A stretch of DNA of 64,000 nucleotides, taken from positions 1,198,974-1,262,973 of the forward strand of contig CM035357.1 of NCBI GenBank assembly GCA_020137815.1, read 5' to 3'. A program made the translations under genes and the position numbers. The notes under the pieces were generated by a model. It saw only the letters and a program-made list of their open reading frames with translations, was not told the origin of the DNA and ran no database searches. Positions within the stretch are counted from its first letter, which is position 1; the number at the start of each line of letters is the position of its first letter. Below, piece by piece: positions 42,026 through 51,677 of this stretch. This DNA comes from Hormiphora californensis. Taxonomy: Eukaryota; Ctenophora; Tentaculata; Cydippida; Pleurobrachiidae.

Positions 42026-44638
42026 TCAACATTTGTAGGTTTTTTTGAAGAAGTGAGTCTTTAGGTTGGCTTTAAAGGATAGGACGGATGTATTTTCACG
42101 TAGAAGTTTCGGCAGGTCGTTCCACACTGCTGGCGCAGCGACACTAAAGGCTCCTTTGCTCGAGCAATAACGGGTGTATTTCCTTTCAAGATATGTTATG
42201 TCCATATCACGCCGGAGATTCTTCAGCTTGTGCTTCCGACGCTGTACCAGTTCAGAAAGATACGTCGGTGCTAGACCGTTTAGGGCTTTGTAGGTCAATA
42301 AGCATAGCTTGTAGTTAATTCTTTCCTTAACCGGTAGAAAATGAAGCTGTCTTCGAATGTCTGATGTGCTATGAAGAGATCGGCGTCCCGTGATGAATCT
42401 TGTGGCAGCGTTTTGAACCTTTTGTAACCTCCCGAGGTCTTTAGCAGATGCTCCCGCAAGTAGACTATTGCAGTAATCAAGCCTACTGTGTACAAGGGTG
42501 TTGACTAGCTTCACTTTGAGGTCGATAGTTAGTGTATTACCTATCTTCCAAAGATTCAGGAGACACAGATTGCATGCTCTTACCGTTTTTGAAACGTTTC
42601 CAGTTAGTGAAAGCTCCGAATCAAGGAAAACACCAAGGTTTCGCACCAGTGGGGCTGGAACAGATGGATCTTGGTCGTCTAGTGCTTTTATAGCTTCTGG
42701 ATTCGCTTCTTTGTCGTGTTTGTTTCTAAGAACGATGAATTCAGTTTTCGAAGGATTTAGTCGAAGAAAGTTGTCTGCCATCCACACCTTGATATGGTTG
42801 AGACATTCCTGAAGTGTCTTTTCCAAGTCAACTAGTTTGTTGTTGGTAAATGAAACATAGAGCTGCGTATCGTCAGCATATAGCTCTACTAGTAAACCAT
42901 AGTGCTTAGCGATACTCTCAAGTTCTTTGGTATAGAGAATGAACAAAAGGGGCCCTAAGATGGATCCTTGAGGAACTCCGATGGTTATAGCCACTGGCGA
43001 TGAGGTCGAGTTTCCAACTTTTACCGAGGCCTTTCTGTCCGTCAGGTAGGACTCAAACCAGGAGAGAGCAGTCCCTGTCACACCATAGTTCCTTTTCAGC
43101 TTCCCCAGGAGTATCTTGTGATTGATGGTATCGAAAGCAGCGCTCAAGTCTAAAAGTACTAGGATTGCCTTGGATTTCTCGTCGGTAATGAGCAGGAGAT
43201 CGTTGACCACCTTCACAAGAGTGGTCTCAGTGCTGTGATGTGTTCTGTAAGCTGATTGCACTCCTGGAAACAAATTATTCTCCTCCAGATGCTCAGTTAA
43301 TTGGGCCGCCGCACATTTCTCGATGATCTTCGAGATGAAGGATAAATTAGAAACAGGACGGTAATTCTTCATATCCTCGGGACTGTCCTTTTTCTTGAAA
43401 GATGGCCTAACCAGGGATTGTTTCAGCATTTCAGGGAATCTTCCCTCTTGAAGGCTTCCATTGACAATGTCAGATATAATAGGTAATAGTTGCGGTAAGA
43501 GTCCCACTAGAGTTCGAGTAGGTATCGGATCAAGATCACAGTGCTTCTTGCTCATCGACGTTATAATAGCAGTGAGATCCTCATCACTCACTTTCTTGAA
43601 AGAGGAGAAGGAATTTCCTTTAAAGGTGGTTTCCTCGGAAAGGTCAGGAACACATCCATTAAGTGCTTTCTCGACTTTAATCATCTCATAGATGTTTTCG
43701 ATCTTTGATTTAAAGTAAGCACTAAATTTGTTCGCTGCTTCTTCATCCGACCATCCACTTGGTAGTTCCTGAGGGATCTTGTCTTTACCAAGAAGCTTGT
43801 TTATGATACCGCTTACCGCTGCTGGATCATCAGCAACCAGTTTCAGTTTTTCACGGTAGTAGGATACTCTGGTTTTCGTAATAAACCTAGAAGTTTCATC
43901 GGTGAAGTTTTTCAGGGCTATCCATGCATCGCTGTAGTCCGATTTCTTCTTAGCTTTCTTAAGGGCAGTTTTGAACGCTCTCTCGTATTTTCTGCGAGTT
44001 CGTTTGGCATCAACACACTCTTTAGTGTACCAGGGTGGATTATCTGATTCTTTAACAGTCATCTCCTCAACTGGGGCTAATTCATCGAGGATATTCATCA
44101 GAGTATCATAATACAGCCGTAAGCAGTCTTCTAGTTCAGTAGGTCTCAGCGGGTAGACTAGCGAGGAATCTGCTATTTTAGAAGAAAGGGCCTCCAGGGT
44201 TACGTTTTTCATCTTTCTGCTCGTTACCACTTTTCTTTTCTCGGTGTCAGGTCTACCCACATGGAGATGGAAGGTTACTGCATAATGATCTGAAACTGCC
44301 GATCTCGCGACCTCCATAGCACTGATTGGTGGGCTAGCCTCATCGTCTCTGCTGATGACAAGGTCAAGTGTCCCTCCAGCGACGTGCGTAGGGTCTTCCA
44401 CGTGTTGTATCCATCTTTCATCAAGAAGTATCTCGTTAAAGGCTTTAGACGTTGGATCGTTTTCATCCTCAGTGTGGATGTTGAAATCTCCAAGAATCAA
44501 GGGATGACCACTTAGTCCATTTAGAGTCGAAATGTATTCCTCAAACTCAATCAAGAAGTCCTTTTTTGAGGTAGAAGGTGGCCGATATACAACCACTAGT
44601 CTTGTCCTTTGGAGGTTTCCTCCTTCAACGGTAGCTTG
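42026..44638 (-). CDS. LINE ORF2, C-terminal part: endonuclease end, reverse transcriptase, C-terminal domain
   Basis: Reverse transcriptase of the LINE, which copies the element RNA at a nicked target. The open frame carries the second half of the apurinic-type endonuclease (VVYRPPST, LILGDFNIH, SDHYAVTFH), then the RT domain with RPVSNLSFISKI, LDLSAAFDTINH, GVPQGSILGPLLF and the catalytic YADDTQLY. The C-terminal region (LHFLPVKERINYKL, GAFSVAAPAVWNDLP) is typical of the L2/CR1 group. There are no internal stops over 870 codons, so the element is young. The N-terminal part lies at 53,384-53,700 beyond the Gypsy insertion. Confidence 0.93.
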   Translation of the reverse strand, partial: QATVEGGNLQRTRLVVVYRPPSTSKKDFLIEFEEYISTLNGLSGHPLILGDFNIHTEDENDPTSKAFNEILLDERWIQHVEDPTHVAGGTLDLVISRDDEASPPISAMEVARSAVSDHYAVTFHLHVGRPDTEKRKVVTSRKMKNVTLEALSSKIADSSLVYPLRPTELEDCLRLYYDTLMNILDELAPVEEMTVKESDNPPWYTKECVDAKRTRRKYERAFKTALKKAKKKSDYSDAWIALKNFTDETSRFITKTRVSYYREKLKLVADDPAAVSGIINKLLGKDKIPQELPSGWSDEEAANKFSAYFKSKIENIYEMIKVEKALNGCVPDLSEETTFKGNSFSSFKKVSDEDLTAIITSMSKKHCDLDPIPTRTLVGLLPQLLPIISDIVNGSLQEGRFPEMLKQSLVRPSFKKKDSPEDMKNYRPVSNLSFISKIIEKCAAAQLTEHLEENNLFPGVQSAYRTHHSTETTLVKVVNDLLLITDEKSKAILVLLDLSAAFDTINHKILLGKLKRNYGVTGTALSWFESYLTDRKASVKVGNSTSSPVAITIGVPQGSILGPLLFILYTKELESIAKHYGLLVELYADDTQLYVSFTNNKLVDLEKTLQECLNHIKVWMADNFLRLNPSKTEFIVLRNKHDKEANPEAIKALDDQDPSVPAPLVRNLGVFLDSELSLTGNVSKTVRACNLCLLNLWKIGNTLTIDLKVKLVNTLVHSRLDYCNSLLAGASAKDLGRLQKVQNAATRFITGRRSLHSTSDIRRQLHFLPVKERINYKLCLLTYKALNGLAPTYLSELVQRRKHKLKNLRRDMDITYLERKYTRYCSSKGAFSVAAPAVWNDLPKLLRENTSVLSFKANLKTHFFKKTYKC
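44635..44638. repeat. Target site duplication of the Gypsy element (left)
   Basis: CTTG here and again at 53,384-53,387, directly outside the two LTRs. Four-base duplications are usual for Ty3/Gypsy integrases. Confidence 0.85.
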
Positions 44639-45124
44639 TGGTGCAGAACTGGGCCAGCCCTGTGTGTTTGTGTGTGCGTGTGTGTGGGAATGTGTGTTTG
44701 TGTGTGCGTGTGTGTGAGAATGTGTGTTTGTGTCTGTGTCCTATCGCGAAGGTGCTTGTTTTGACGCTGAGTTCTATTAAAAGTACAGCATCTTCGCGCG
44801 CGTGTGTGTGTCGCTTTGGTGACACGCGCGCGCGTTTTCTGAGATCTGAGAGAGAAGAGCGAGGTGTGTTTTGAGAGTGAGTTTTTCTTTTGGTCGGAGC
44901 GAAGCAACTTTCAAAAGCGTGTGTTCTCTTAGTCAACTGAACTGTAACAATCCTTTACCGTTACTTTTACATTCACAAAAATAAAAGACAACGTGTTTAC
45001 TTTCGCCTTTACGCTCCAGCTGACGGGTACGCCCCATACGTGTCACGAAACCACCCCAAGAACGTCCCTTTCCAAACGCCCCCTTTACAGAGCAACCCCT
45101 TTCGGCCGTCCTTACTTTACACCA
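44639..45124 (+). repeat. 5' LTR of Gypsy element
   Basis: Starts TGGTGCAG and ends TTACACCA. Contains a (TGTGTGCG)n stretch, a CGCG-rich hairpin (44,795-44,835) and ATAAAAG near 44,980 as a possible TATA element. Compared with the 3' LTR it has G instead of A near 44,687 and T instead of C near 44,803. Confidence 0.93.
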
Positions 45125-45126
45125 AC

Positions 45127-45144
45127 TGGTGAGCTTCAAAACGT
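45127..45144 (+). other. Primer binding site
   Basis: TGGTGAGCTTCAAAACG starts two bases after the LTR; the leading TGG pairs with a tRNA CCA end. The particular tRNA was not identified. Confidence 0.6.
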
Positions 45145-45150
45145 TTACTG

Positions 45151-46590
45151 ATGTCACGGAATCACGTCAGTAATGTCAGCCTGAGCCAAGAGCCATTGTC
45201 ACAGTGGGACACAATTGACCTCTTCTCGATTGCCGGTGACCAAACTCCGTTCGACCAGCGCCCACTAGAAACATACCTGGCAGATTTGGACATTTCACGA
45301 GTTGAGCCAGAACGGAAACCACTGACCTCGCGACATGCATTTGCGTCAAGAATCGTGTCAAGTTCTCCACAACGAGAGCAAAGTTTCCGAATCCCTGAAG
45401 ATAAGCCCAGGATACCAGAGAAAAGAATGTCACGAACTTTGGACCGATCAAGAGCTCTGAGTTGCCGAAGCACGTCATCTAACAAGCCAAACGTGCCCAG
45501 AAACCCCGTGGTAGTTCCAGCAAGTCGACCAGTAGCAGATCAACGGAACGTCCAACCAACTCAAGTCGACCAAAACAGATACAGAACTCCTCCCTCCGGA
45601 ATAAAACCACCAAAGTTCAAGGAAGGAAATAGTCTGAAATCGTACCTGAAGAGATTTGAAGATTATCTGTCAATGGCGACCGAGAACCCTCAGGATGTGC
45701 GTGGAATCCTACTTAACTGCTTAAAGTGCGATGCCACCTATGATCGGATACGCCGTCTGAAGTTCAGCCAAGAAGAAATGGCCAATCCACACAAGTTGCT
45801 ACAATTCATCCGTGATGCTATCCTGAATGACGCTGCCATTGCTGAGACAAATCGTTTAGAACTGAAGGACATTAAACAGGATGAACACGAGTCGGTATCT
45901 GACTTTGCAGAGAGAATCCATCGGGCAGCAGAGCTTGCGTTCCCAGGTGAGTCCGATGATCGTGTGAACGCAAACAAGATAGACGCTCTACAAGATGGTC
46001 TTCATGACCGTGATGTTGCTAAGGATGTCTGTGACTGGAAGAAACAGGACGTCGCTTTTGAAACTCTGGTTGCAGAAGCTGAGAGAGCAGCGACGCAGAA
46101 CAAAATCTTCAAGAGAGGCGGTGCTGATTATGGAGCCACTGTTTATGCAATTCGGAGTGACGGACGAATGAGCCAAAACCAGCCTTACCAGAGAAAGAGT
46201 TGGAATCCGTGCAAGTTCTGTAAGAAGACGAACCACACGGAAGCAAACTGTAGGTTCAAGATAACTTGCCAAATATGTGGTCAAGACCTACATGAAGCCA
46301 GAAACTGTCCCGTGCTAGCGAGCACTATCCAAACCGATGTTAACCCGATGCAGAATCAGCAGACCATGAACTTCCGACCCCAGACATTCACAACTGGTAA
46401 CAGAAGACAAGCCACATCGTCAGTGCCTGGAACGAGAGAACATGATCGAGCCAACGGTCTATGCTATGTTTGTCATCAGAATGGACACCTCAGCAGAAAT
46501 TGCCAGAACCGAGGATGGCAGTTAAACGAGAGAGCGGTCGGAGATTTTCACAACGCGGACACACACCAGAACTCCGGCCGCGCCAATTAA
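45151..46590 (+). CDS. gag: Gypsy Gag polyprotein
   Basis: Structural protein that packages element RNA, 479 residues. N-terminal 150 residues are Ser/Arg/Pro-rich; a capsid-like region follows (FKEGNSLKSYLKRFEDY, DFAERIHRAAELAFP). Three CCHC zinc knuckles lie at the end: CKFCKKTNHTEANC, CQICGQDLHEARNC and CYVCHQNGHLSRNC. It starts 26 bp after the LTR at ATGTCACGG. It overlaps pol by about 130 bp. Confidence 0.92.
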   Translation: MSRNHVSNVSLSQEPLSQWDTIDLFSIAGDQTPFDQRPLETYLADLDISRVEPERKPLTSRHAFASRIVSSSPQREQSFRIPEDKPRIPEKRMSRTLDRSRALSCRSTSSNKPNVPRNPVVVPASRPVADQRNVQPTQVDQNRYRTPPSGIKPPKFKEGNSLKSYLKRFEDYLSMATENPQDVRGILLNCLKCDATYDRIRRLKFSQEEMANPHKLLQFIRDAILNDAAIAETNRLELKDIKQDEHESVSDFAERIHRAAELAFPGESDDRVNANKIDALQDGLHDRDVAKDVCDWKKQDVAFETLVAEAERAATQNKIFKRGGADYGATVYAIRSDGRMSQNQPYQRKSWNPCKFCKKTNHTEANCRFKITCQICGQDLHEARNCPVLASTIQTDVNPMQNQQTMNFRPQTFTTGNRRQATSSVPGTREHDRANGLCYVCHQNGHLSRNCQNRGWQLNERAVGDFHNADTHQNSGRAN

Positions 46591-49500
46591 TTGAGCGGAC
46601 AGTGACCCCGGCACAGAAGAAGGAAATCGAGGAAAACAGGGTGACCACACCCGAATCTGTGCCGGTAAAATGCGTCTGGGATTCACCACGATCAGACAAG
46701 GTGTATCCTAGAGAGGAAGAAGGAGATACAGCAACATCTTTAAACAGTACACAAGCTGTAGCGGGTACCGAAGTAGCACCCGATGAGAATGATAAAGGTC
46801 TTTCCACAGCATCTGATGTGGACTCAAAGGAACTCGTAATCACTCCTAAGTCTTCCCCAAGAACAAAGAAAACGGAAAAAGTGGTCATCCGAAAGCAGGA
46901 GAAGAATCAATCCCACACTGACGTGAGCGATGAGAAAAATGAAATAGTCGATAGTTCAGCAGTGGTTGAGGTCGAGGGCAACAATGAGGACGATGTTATC
47001 CCTGAACCCAAGACCAAACGGAAGAAAAAGAGAAACAAGAGGAGCAAGGCAGCGAAAGTGAAAGCCCTCTCTGGAGAAGAAATACGGAAATCTCAAGAAA
47101 TTATTGTAAACGGACTCATCCATGGCCCCGCATGGTGTGAGGATCAAACTAAACACCCGGTGCGCATGTTCATCGATACAGGAAGCCAAGTTAACCTTAT
47201 TGACTGGACAACTGTATGTAAGTACGGGCTAGTGTCTGAGATCCGTGAGACAAACAGAAAGTTGAGAGATTTCAGCGGAAATCGGATACCTTGCAGAGGC
47301 GCCATCTCCTTGTGTATGATAGTCGGAGGAGCCACCATTAATCTGGTCAACTTCGTGGTGTGCGAAGGAATGGATACAGATATTCTATTAGGTGACCCAT
47401 TCTGTCGTAGTACAGGAGCCGCCTTGGACTATACGAACGCTGAACTAAGAGTCCCAAATGGTGAACCAGTACCTTTCCTGCCAAGACCAAGAAGCACCAA
47501 GAAGATTCTCCAGATAAGGTGGGGAGAAACTACCACAATACCACCTCATACTATGGGGTATGTCGTAGGATCCCTGAAGGAAGATTGTCTAGGTGATACG
47601 ATCGGTCTTGTCTCAACTGATTGGTCACGGAAAAATAATGGCCTACTCATTGGTGACGCAATTGCCGAAGCTATGGAAGGAGACATTCCCATGAGAGTTT
47701 TGAACTTTAGCGAGGAGCCGATAACCCTCCAAAGGGGTGATAAAGCCGCTAAATTCCGCCCAGTGCCAGAGTACGACCCTTATTCTAGAGTGGAATGGGA
47801 AGACCGAATCCAATTTCTCCGTGAGTCTGAGGAACCGGAAGTCGAGAAATGGACAAAGGAAGAACTATTCGAGCGTCTAAAAGTAAAAACTGCATCCAGG
47901 AACCTCACGAAACAACAGGCTCAAGATCTACAAGACATCATTTGGGAACACAGGGACTGTTTTGCATACGATGAGTACGATCTCGGTTCCTGCAATATGT
48001 ACAAAGCTACGATCAAGTTGAAGGAAGGGGCTACACCTCAGTGGACCCCTCCATTCCCTTGCCCATACAAGCTTGAGGGGGAGATGCAGAAAACAATCGA
48101 TGAGATGGTGAAAACGAATGTGGTGGAGATCCTTCCGCAACGGTCAGATTGGAACTCACCAACATTCCTGGTACGAAAGAAAACACCTAAAGGGCAGCCT
48201 CAGCGTTACAGGCTTGTGTGCGACCTAAGGAACGTTAACAAGATGTGTATGCCAGCAAACTTCCCATTGGCTCATTTGGATCATGTCTTGGATAAAATCG
48301 GCCAGGACAAGATATTTTCTTCTTTTGACCTCACCCGAGGATACTGGCAGCTTCCCTATGATGAATCCTCGAAACAGATCACTGCCTTCCTGTATAAGAA
48401 CACCCAGTACGCATTCTCGAAGACAGTGATGGGACATCGATCATCCGGACCGTCCTTCTGTGATATGATGAATCGTCTGCTCGGATCCCTCCCGATTGAA
48501 CAGGTTGTCCAATTTGTGGACGACCTCCTCCTGTCTTCGGTCACAGTTGACCAACATCTGGATCGATTGGAACGGCTACTCTCCAGATTGTACGGTGCGA
48601 ACCTCAAAATTTCACCGGACAAAAGTCAGCTGATGAGAGATGCAGTTGATTTTGTTGGAGTTCGTGTCAGTGGTGGCGGTATAAGTATTACTGAAGACCG
48701 TGTAGCCGACCTCCTAGCACTCCGCGAACCTGACTCAAAGAAAGAAGTGATGCAAGCGATGTGTGCATTAAACTACGTTAGGAAATGGATTCCAGGATAC
48801 AGTTCCATCAGTAAGCCAATATTCGCTTCCATACGCGGAGGAAAGGAGCAGAAATTCAAATGGACAAAGGAATGTAGTGAAGCTTATGCGAAGCTGAAGC
48901 AACTCGTCGCGGAAAGTACACAGCTTGCAATACCAAATCCAGAAGATCCTTACAGCTCCTACGAGGTCACACTAGATGCCAGTGAGAAAGGTTTAGGCGC
49001 CTCCCTATCCCAGGAATTGGATACACCTGAAGGTGGTAGAGAACGAAGGATTGTCGCTTACTACAGCCGAGCTCTCCCCGAGTACAAGAGAGCACGGGGA
49101 CAGACGAAGCTGGAGTTCGAGGCTCTGTTCGCAGCAATCCAGCACTGGACCATATATCTTTATAACGTGAAACAGTTTGTCGTCATAACAGACTGTTTAT
49201 CCTTGGTAAAAGCCGAAGGTACCCTGTTCACGAAGCCAGACAACGCGGTAACCAAGAAAGTTATGAAGTTAGCCGAGTTCAACTTCAAACTCCAGCATTT
49301 AAGTGGCCAGGAAAACAAGATTTGTGATTGGTTGTCAAGGTTCAGCCTGCCGCCAACCAAGATCGAAGCCGAAACACAAACGACACCTCAGACCCATGAA
49401 GATTTGACTAAAGTTGTCAAGGTTGTAAATCTATGTGATAGAAACAACGAAGAGATGCAACAAGATGTCATCCGAAAGATACCTGAGGATCGTCACAACT

Positions 49501-51677
49501 CCACAGAGTCCGAAGCAGACACAGAGTCCAACCATGAAGACTGCTCGAGTAGCAGCGTGGATACAGGAACGTACATGTCTACTGAAGATTCCTCTGAAGA
49601 CATATCTCTGTCGACAATACGAGTTAACAGTGTGAGCGAGTGCGAAGTCTTTTTCATAAAGAGCACTCAGTTTCCTGCAGCATCGTACGTCACGGAATAT
49701 GAATACTTCAGTAATGAAGACAAGCCACCCACCCAATCAGATGAAGACAGCCACCCGCAACATGAGAGTATTGGCTCTGAAGAAACTCTAGGCCTTTGTA
49801 AAATACTCAACGATTTGGTGAGCTGTGAAGAAATAAGCACCTGTCCAGAAAAAGTCATGACTGAAAATAACGAAGGAGAAGAAAAAGAATGGTCATATGA
49901 GCAGGAGATTCATTGTTTATGCGCAGAGCAAGAATCTCACTTTCCGTCAGGATCCGGAAGGATCGCGTCGATCCAGCAAAGCGGTGTACAGATCCCCGTA
50001 GTTGGAAAGACCTGGACTGATTGGGAGACTGTCCAGGAGAAAGATGACATGCTAAAGTTAGTGAGAAAATGGGTGAGTGACGGGAATAGACAAGTGGTAC
50101 AAGCCAACAGGGCCCCACCTGATCTAGAGTCTTTGTGGAAACAGTACCAGCTCCTCCGGATAGAGGATGGTGTATTGCAAAGAAAATGGCTCGATCTCAA
50201 GACAAATGATTCCAAATGGCTGATTGTGGTACCTATGAAGGAGCGAGATGAGCTTATCAGACAGGCTCATGACTTCCACACAGGTCACGCCGGAGTCAGT
50301 GCAACAGTTGATCACCTACGAAGAAACTTTTACTGGCCGGCCCAGCCCAAACAAGTCGGACTATACATCGGTCAGTGTGTAAATTGTGCCTCAAACAAAC
50401 AGCGTCAACAGACCTTCCAAGCCGAGATGGCCACATTTGTGTGTCACGAGTTCAACGCCGTTATTGTAATCGATCATATCGTTCCAGAAGCCCGTGGATC
50501 GACGATAAGAGGCAACAAGAACGTCCTAACAATTACAGACGTTTATTCAAACTTTCTAGTTGCAGTGCCTACGAAGACCCAAACATCCGTTGAGAGCCGT
50601 GAGAAAATTCTCGCTCATTGGATCTGGAAATTTGGTTGGCCGAGAGAAATAATCTGTGATCAACATCAGAACTTCAATGGCAAAGAATTCAAAGATTTCT
50701 TCGAAAAACTGAACGTAAAAGTTCAACCCGGCCAAGCCTATTCAGCCCGCAGTACTGGACGTGCTGAAAATAGCAACAAAAAGATTGATCGAATTCTCAG
50801 AGCGACCCTGTTCGAGTCCAACCCTAAAGATTGGGATTTGCATCTTGATCAAGTGTGCTTCAAGCTAAACAACACCAGATCTAGAAGAACAGGCTTCACG
50901 GCACACAGGATTGTCTTTGGCACAGAACCGAACATGCCTGATGCCTTACATCTCCGCCGAACCATAGACAGAGAGAATAAGACTCCAAATATGGACATTC
51001 CAACATCCGTCTACCATCGCTACAGAGAGATCTGCAACTTAAGCTACAAGATCAGGCAAAACGTCAATGAAGACCTGATAGCGGCCAAAAAGCAATTCAA
51101 CAAGAGGCTCAATGACCCGGAATTAGCAGTTGGAGATCAAGTTTTGGTAAAAATCCCGTGCCCAGTACATAAATTTGGGCCTAGATTCAGTGGACCTTTT
51201 CCAGTGAGCCAAGTGCTCAGCCCCTACCTCTACAGAGTGAAGATGAGCGTAGGAGACAAGGTTATTGGTGTGGGAAAGTTGAAGTTATTTGCACGCAACG
51301 GCAAAACGGTAGAGTGTAAAAATTCGGAGAAACTGAAGGAAACCGAATCAAACCCACCAATGATGCCAGTTCTAGTTCAGCATGCAAATGCAGATCACCC
51401 GGATTGTAACGAAACTTCAGTTGAAATCGTGCCAACACCAGAGAAACCCGAAGCTGATCAAAAGATAGCGGAAACATCTTCTCCATCACCAGAGCAACCC
51501 GAAGATGACCATGATACAGCGGAAACATCTTCTCCAACACCAGAGCAACCCGAAGATGACCATGATACAGCGGAAACACCTTCTCCAGACCAAACCTCTC
51601 CGCCAGTTACAGGAGGAAATGACCGGAGAATCAGGCTTCGAGCTCATGTCAAACCACCTGACCGATTCAGGGGTTAG
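46461..51677 (+). CDS. pol: Gypsy Pol polyprotein (protease, RT, RNase H, integrase)
   Basis: Enzymes for reverse transcription and integration, in Ty3/Gypsy order. The open frame has 1,738 codons: a basic/acidic linker to ~230, aspartic protease at ~235 (FIDTGSQVNL), RT ~540-720 (LVCDLRNVNK, SSFDLTRGYWQLP, catalytic FVDD), RNase H from ~830 (TLDASEKGLGAS), a ~250-residue acidic Ser/Glu linker, integrase zinc finger ~1270 (H-x4-H...C-x2-C), catalytic Asp ~1337, Asp ~1400 and Glu ~1435, and a C-terminal tail with three PEQPEDDHDTAE-type repeats. The upstream start is in the -1 frame relative to gag, with GTTAAAC at 46,521-46,527 as a candidate slip site, so translation as Gag-Pol by frameshifting is inferred rather than from the ATG at 46,461. 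Confidence 0.94.
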   Translation: MLCLSSEWTPQQKLPEPRMAVKRESGRRFSQRGHTPELRPRQLIERTVTPAQKKEIEENRVTTPESVPVKCVWDSPRSDKVYPREEEGDTATSLNSTQAVAGTEVAPDENDKGLSTASDVDSKELVITPKSSPRTKKTEKVVIRKQEKNQSHTDVSDEKNEIVDSSAVVEVEGNNEDDVIPEPKTKRKKKRNKRSKAAKVKALSGEEIRKSQEIIVNGLIHGPAWCEDQTKHPVRMFIDTGSQVNLIDWTTVCKYGLVSEIRETNRKLRDFSGNRIPCRGAISLCMIVGGATINLVNFVVCEGMDTDILLGDPFCRSTGAALDYTNAELRVPNGEPVPFLPRPRSTKKILQIRWGETTTIPPHTMGYVVGSLKEDCLGDTIGLVSTDWSRKNNGLLIGDAIAEAMEGDIPMRVLNFSEEPITLQRGDKAAKFRPVPEYDPYSRVEWEDRIQFLRESEEPEVEKWTKEELFERLKVKTASRNLTKQQAQDLQDIIWEHRDCFAYDEYDLGSCNMYKATIKLKEGATPQWTPPFPCPYKLEGEMQKTIDEMVKTNVVEILPQRSDWNSPTFLVRKKTPKGQPQRYRLVCDLRNVNKMCMPANFPLAHLDHVLDKIGQDKIFSSFDLTRGYWQLPYDESSKQITAFLYKNTQYAFSKTVMGHRSSGPSFCDMMNRLLGSLPIEQVVQFVDDLLLSSVTVDQHLDRLERLLSRLYGANLKISPDKSQLMRDAVDFVGVRVSGGGISITEDRVADLLALREPDSKKEVMQAMCALNYVRKWIPGYSSISKPIFASIRGGKEQKFKWTKECSEAYAKLKQLVAESTQLAIPNPEDPYSSYEVTLDASEKGLGASLSQELDTPEGGRERRIVAYYSRALPEYKRARGQTKLEFEALFAAIQHWTIYLYNVKQFVVITDCLSLVKAEGTLFTKPDNAVTKKVMKLAEFNFKLQHLSGQENKICDWLSRFSLPPTKIEAETQTTPQTHEDLTKVVKVVNLCDRNNEEMQQDVIRKIPEDRHNSTESEADTESNHEDCSSSSVDTGTYMSTEDSSEDISLSTIRVNSVSECEVFFIKSTQFPAASYVTEYEYFSNEDKPPTQSDEDSHPQHESIGSEETLGLCKILNDLVSCEEISTCPEKVMTENNEGEEKEWSYEQEIHCLCAEQESHFPSGSGRIASIQQSGVQIPVVGKTWTDWETVQEKDDMLKLVRKWVSDGNRQVVQANRAPPDLESLWKQYQLLRIEDGVLQRKWLDLKTNDSKWLIVVPMKERDELIRQAHDFHTGHAGVSATVDHLRRNFYWPAQPKQVGLYIGQCVNCASNKQRQQTFQAEMATFVCHEFNAVIVIDHIVPEARGSTIRGNKNVLTITDVYSNFLVAVPTKTQTSVESREKILAHWIWKFGWPREIICDQHQNFNGKEFKDFFEKLNVKVQPGQAYSARSTGRAENSNKKIDRILRATLFESNPKDWDLHLDQVCFKLNNTRSRRTGFTAHRIVFGTEPNMPDALHLRRTIDRENKTPNMDIPTSVYHRYREICNLSYKIRQNVNEDLIAAKKQFNKRLNDPELAVGDQVLVKIPCPVHKFGPRFSGPFPVSQVLSPYLYRVKMSVGDKVIGVGKLKLFARNGKTVECKNSEKLKETESNPPMMPVLVQHANADHPDCNETSVEIVPTPEKPEADQKIAETSSPSPEQPEDDHDTAETSSPTPEQPEDDHDTAETPSPDQTSPPVTGGNDRRIRLRAHVKPPDRFRG

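Noticed and set aside
44625-44936. Minus-strand frames in the LTR (also 52,659-53,195)
   Set aside because: They translate the (GTGTGCG)n stretch of the LTR and have no coding support.
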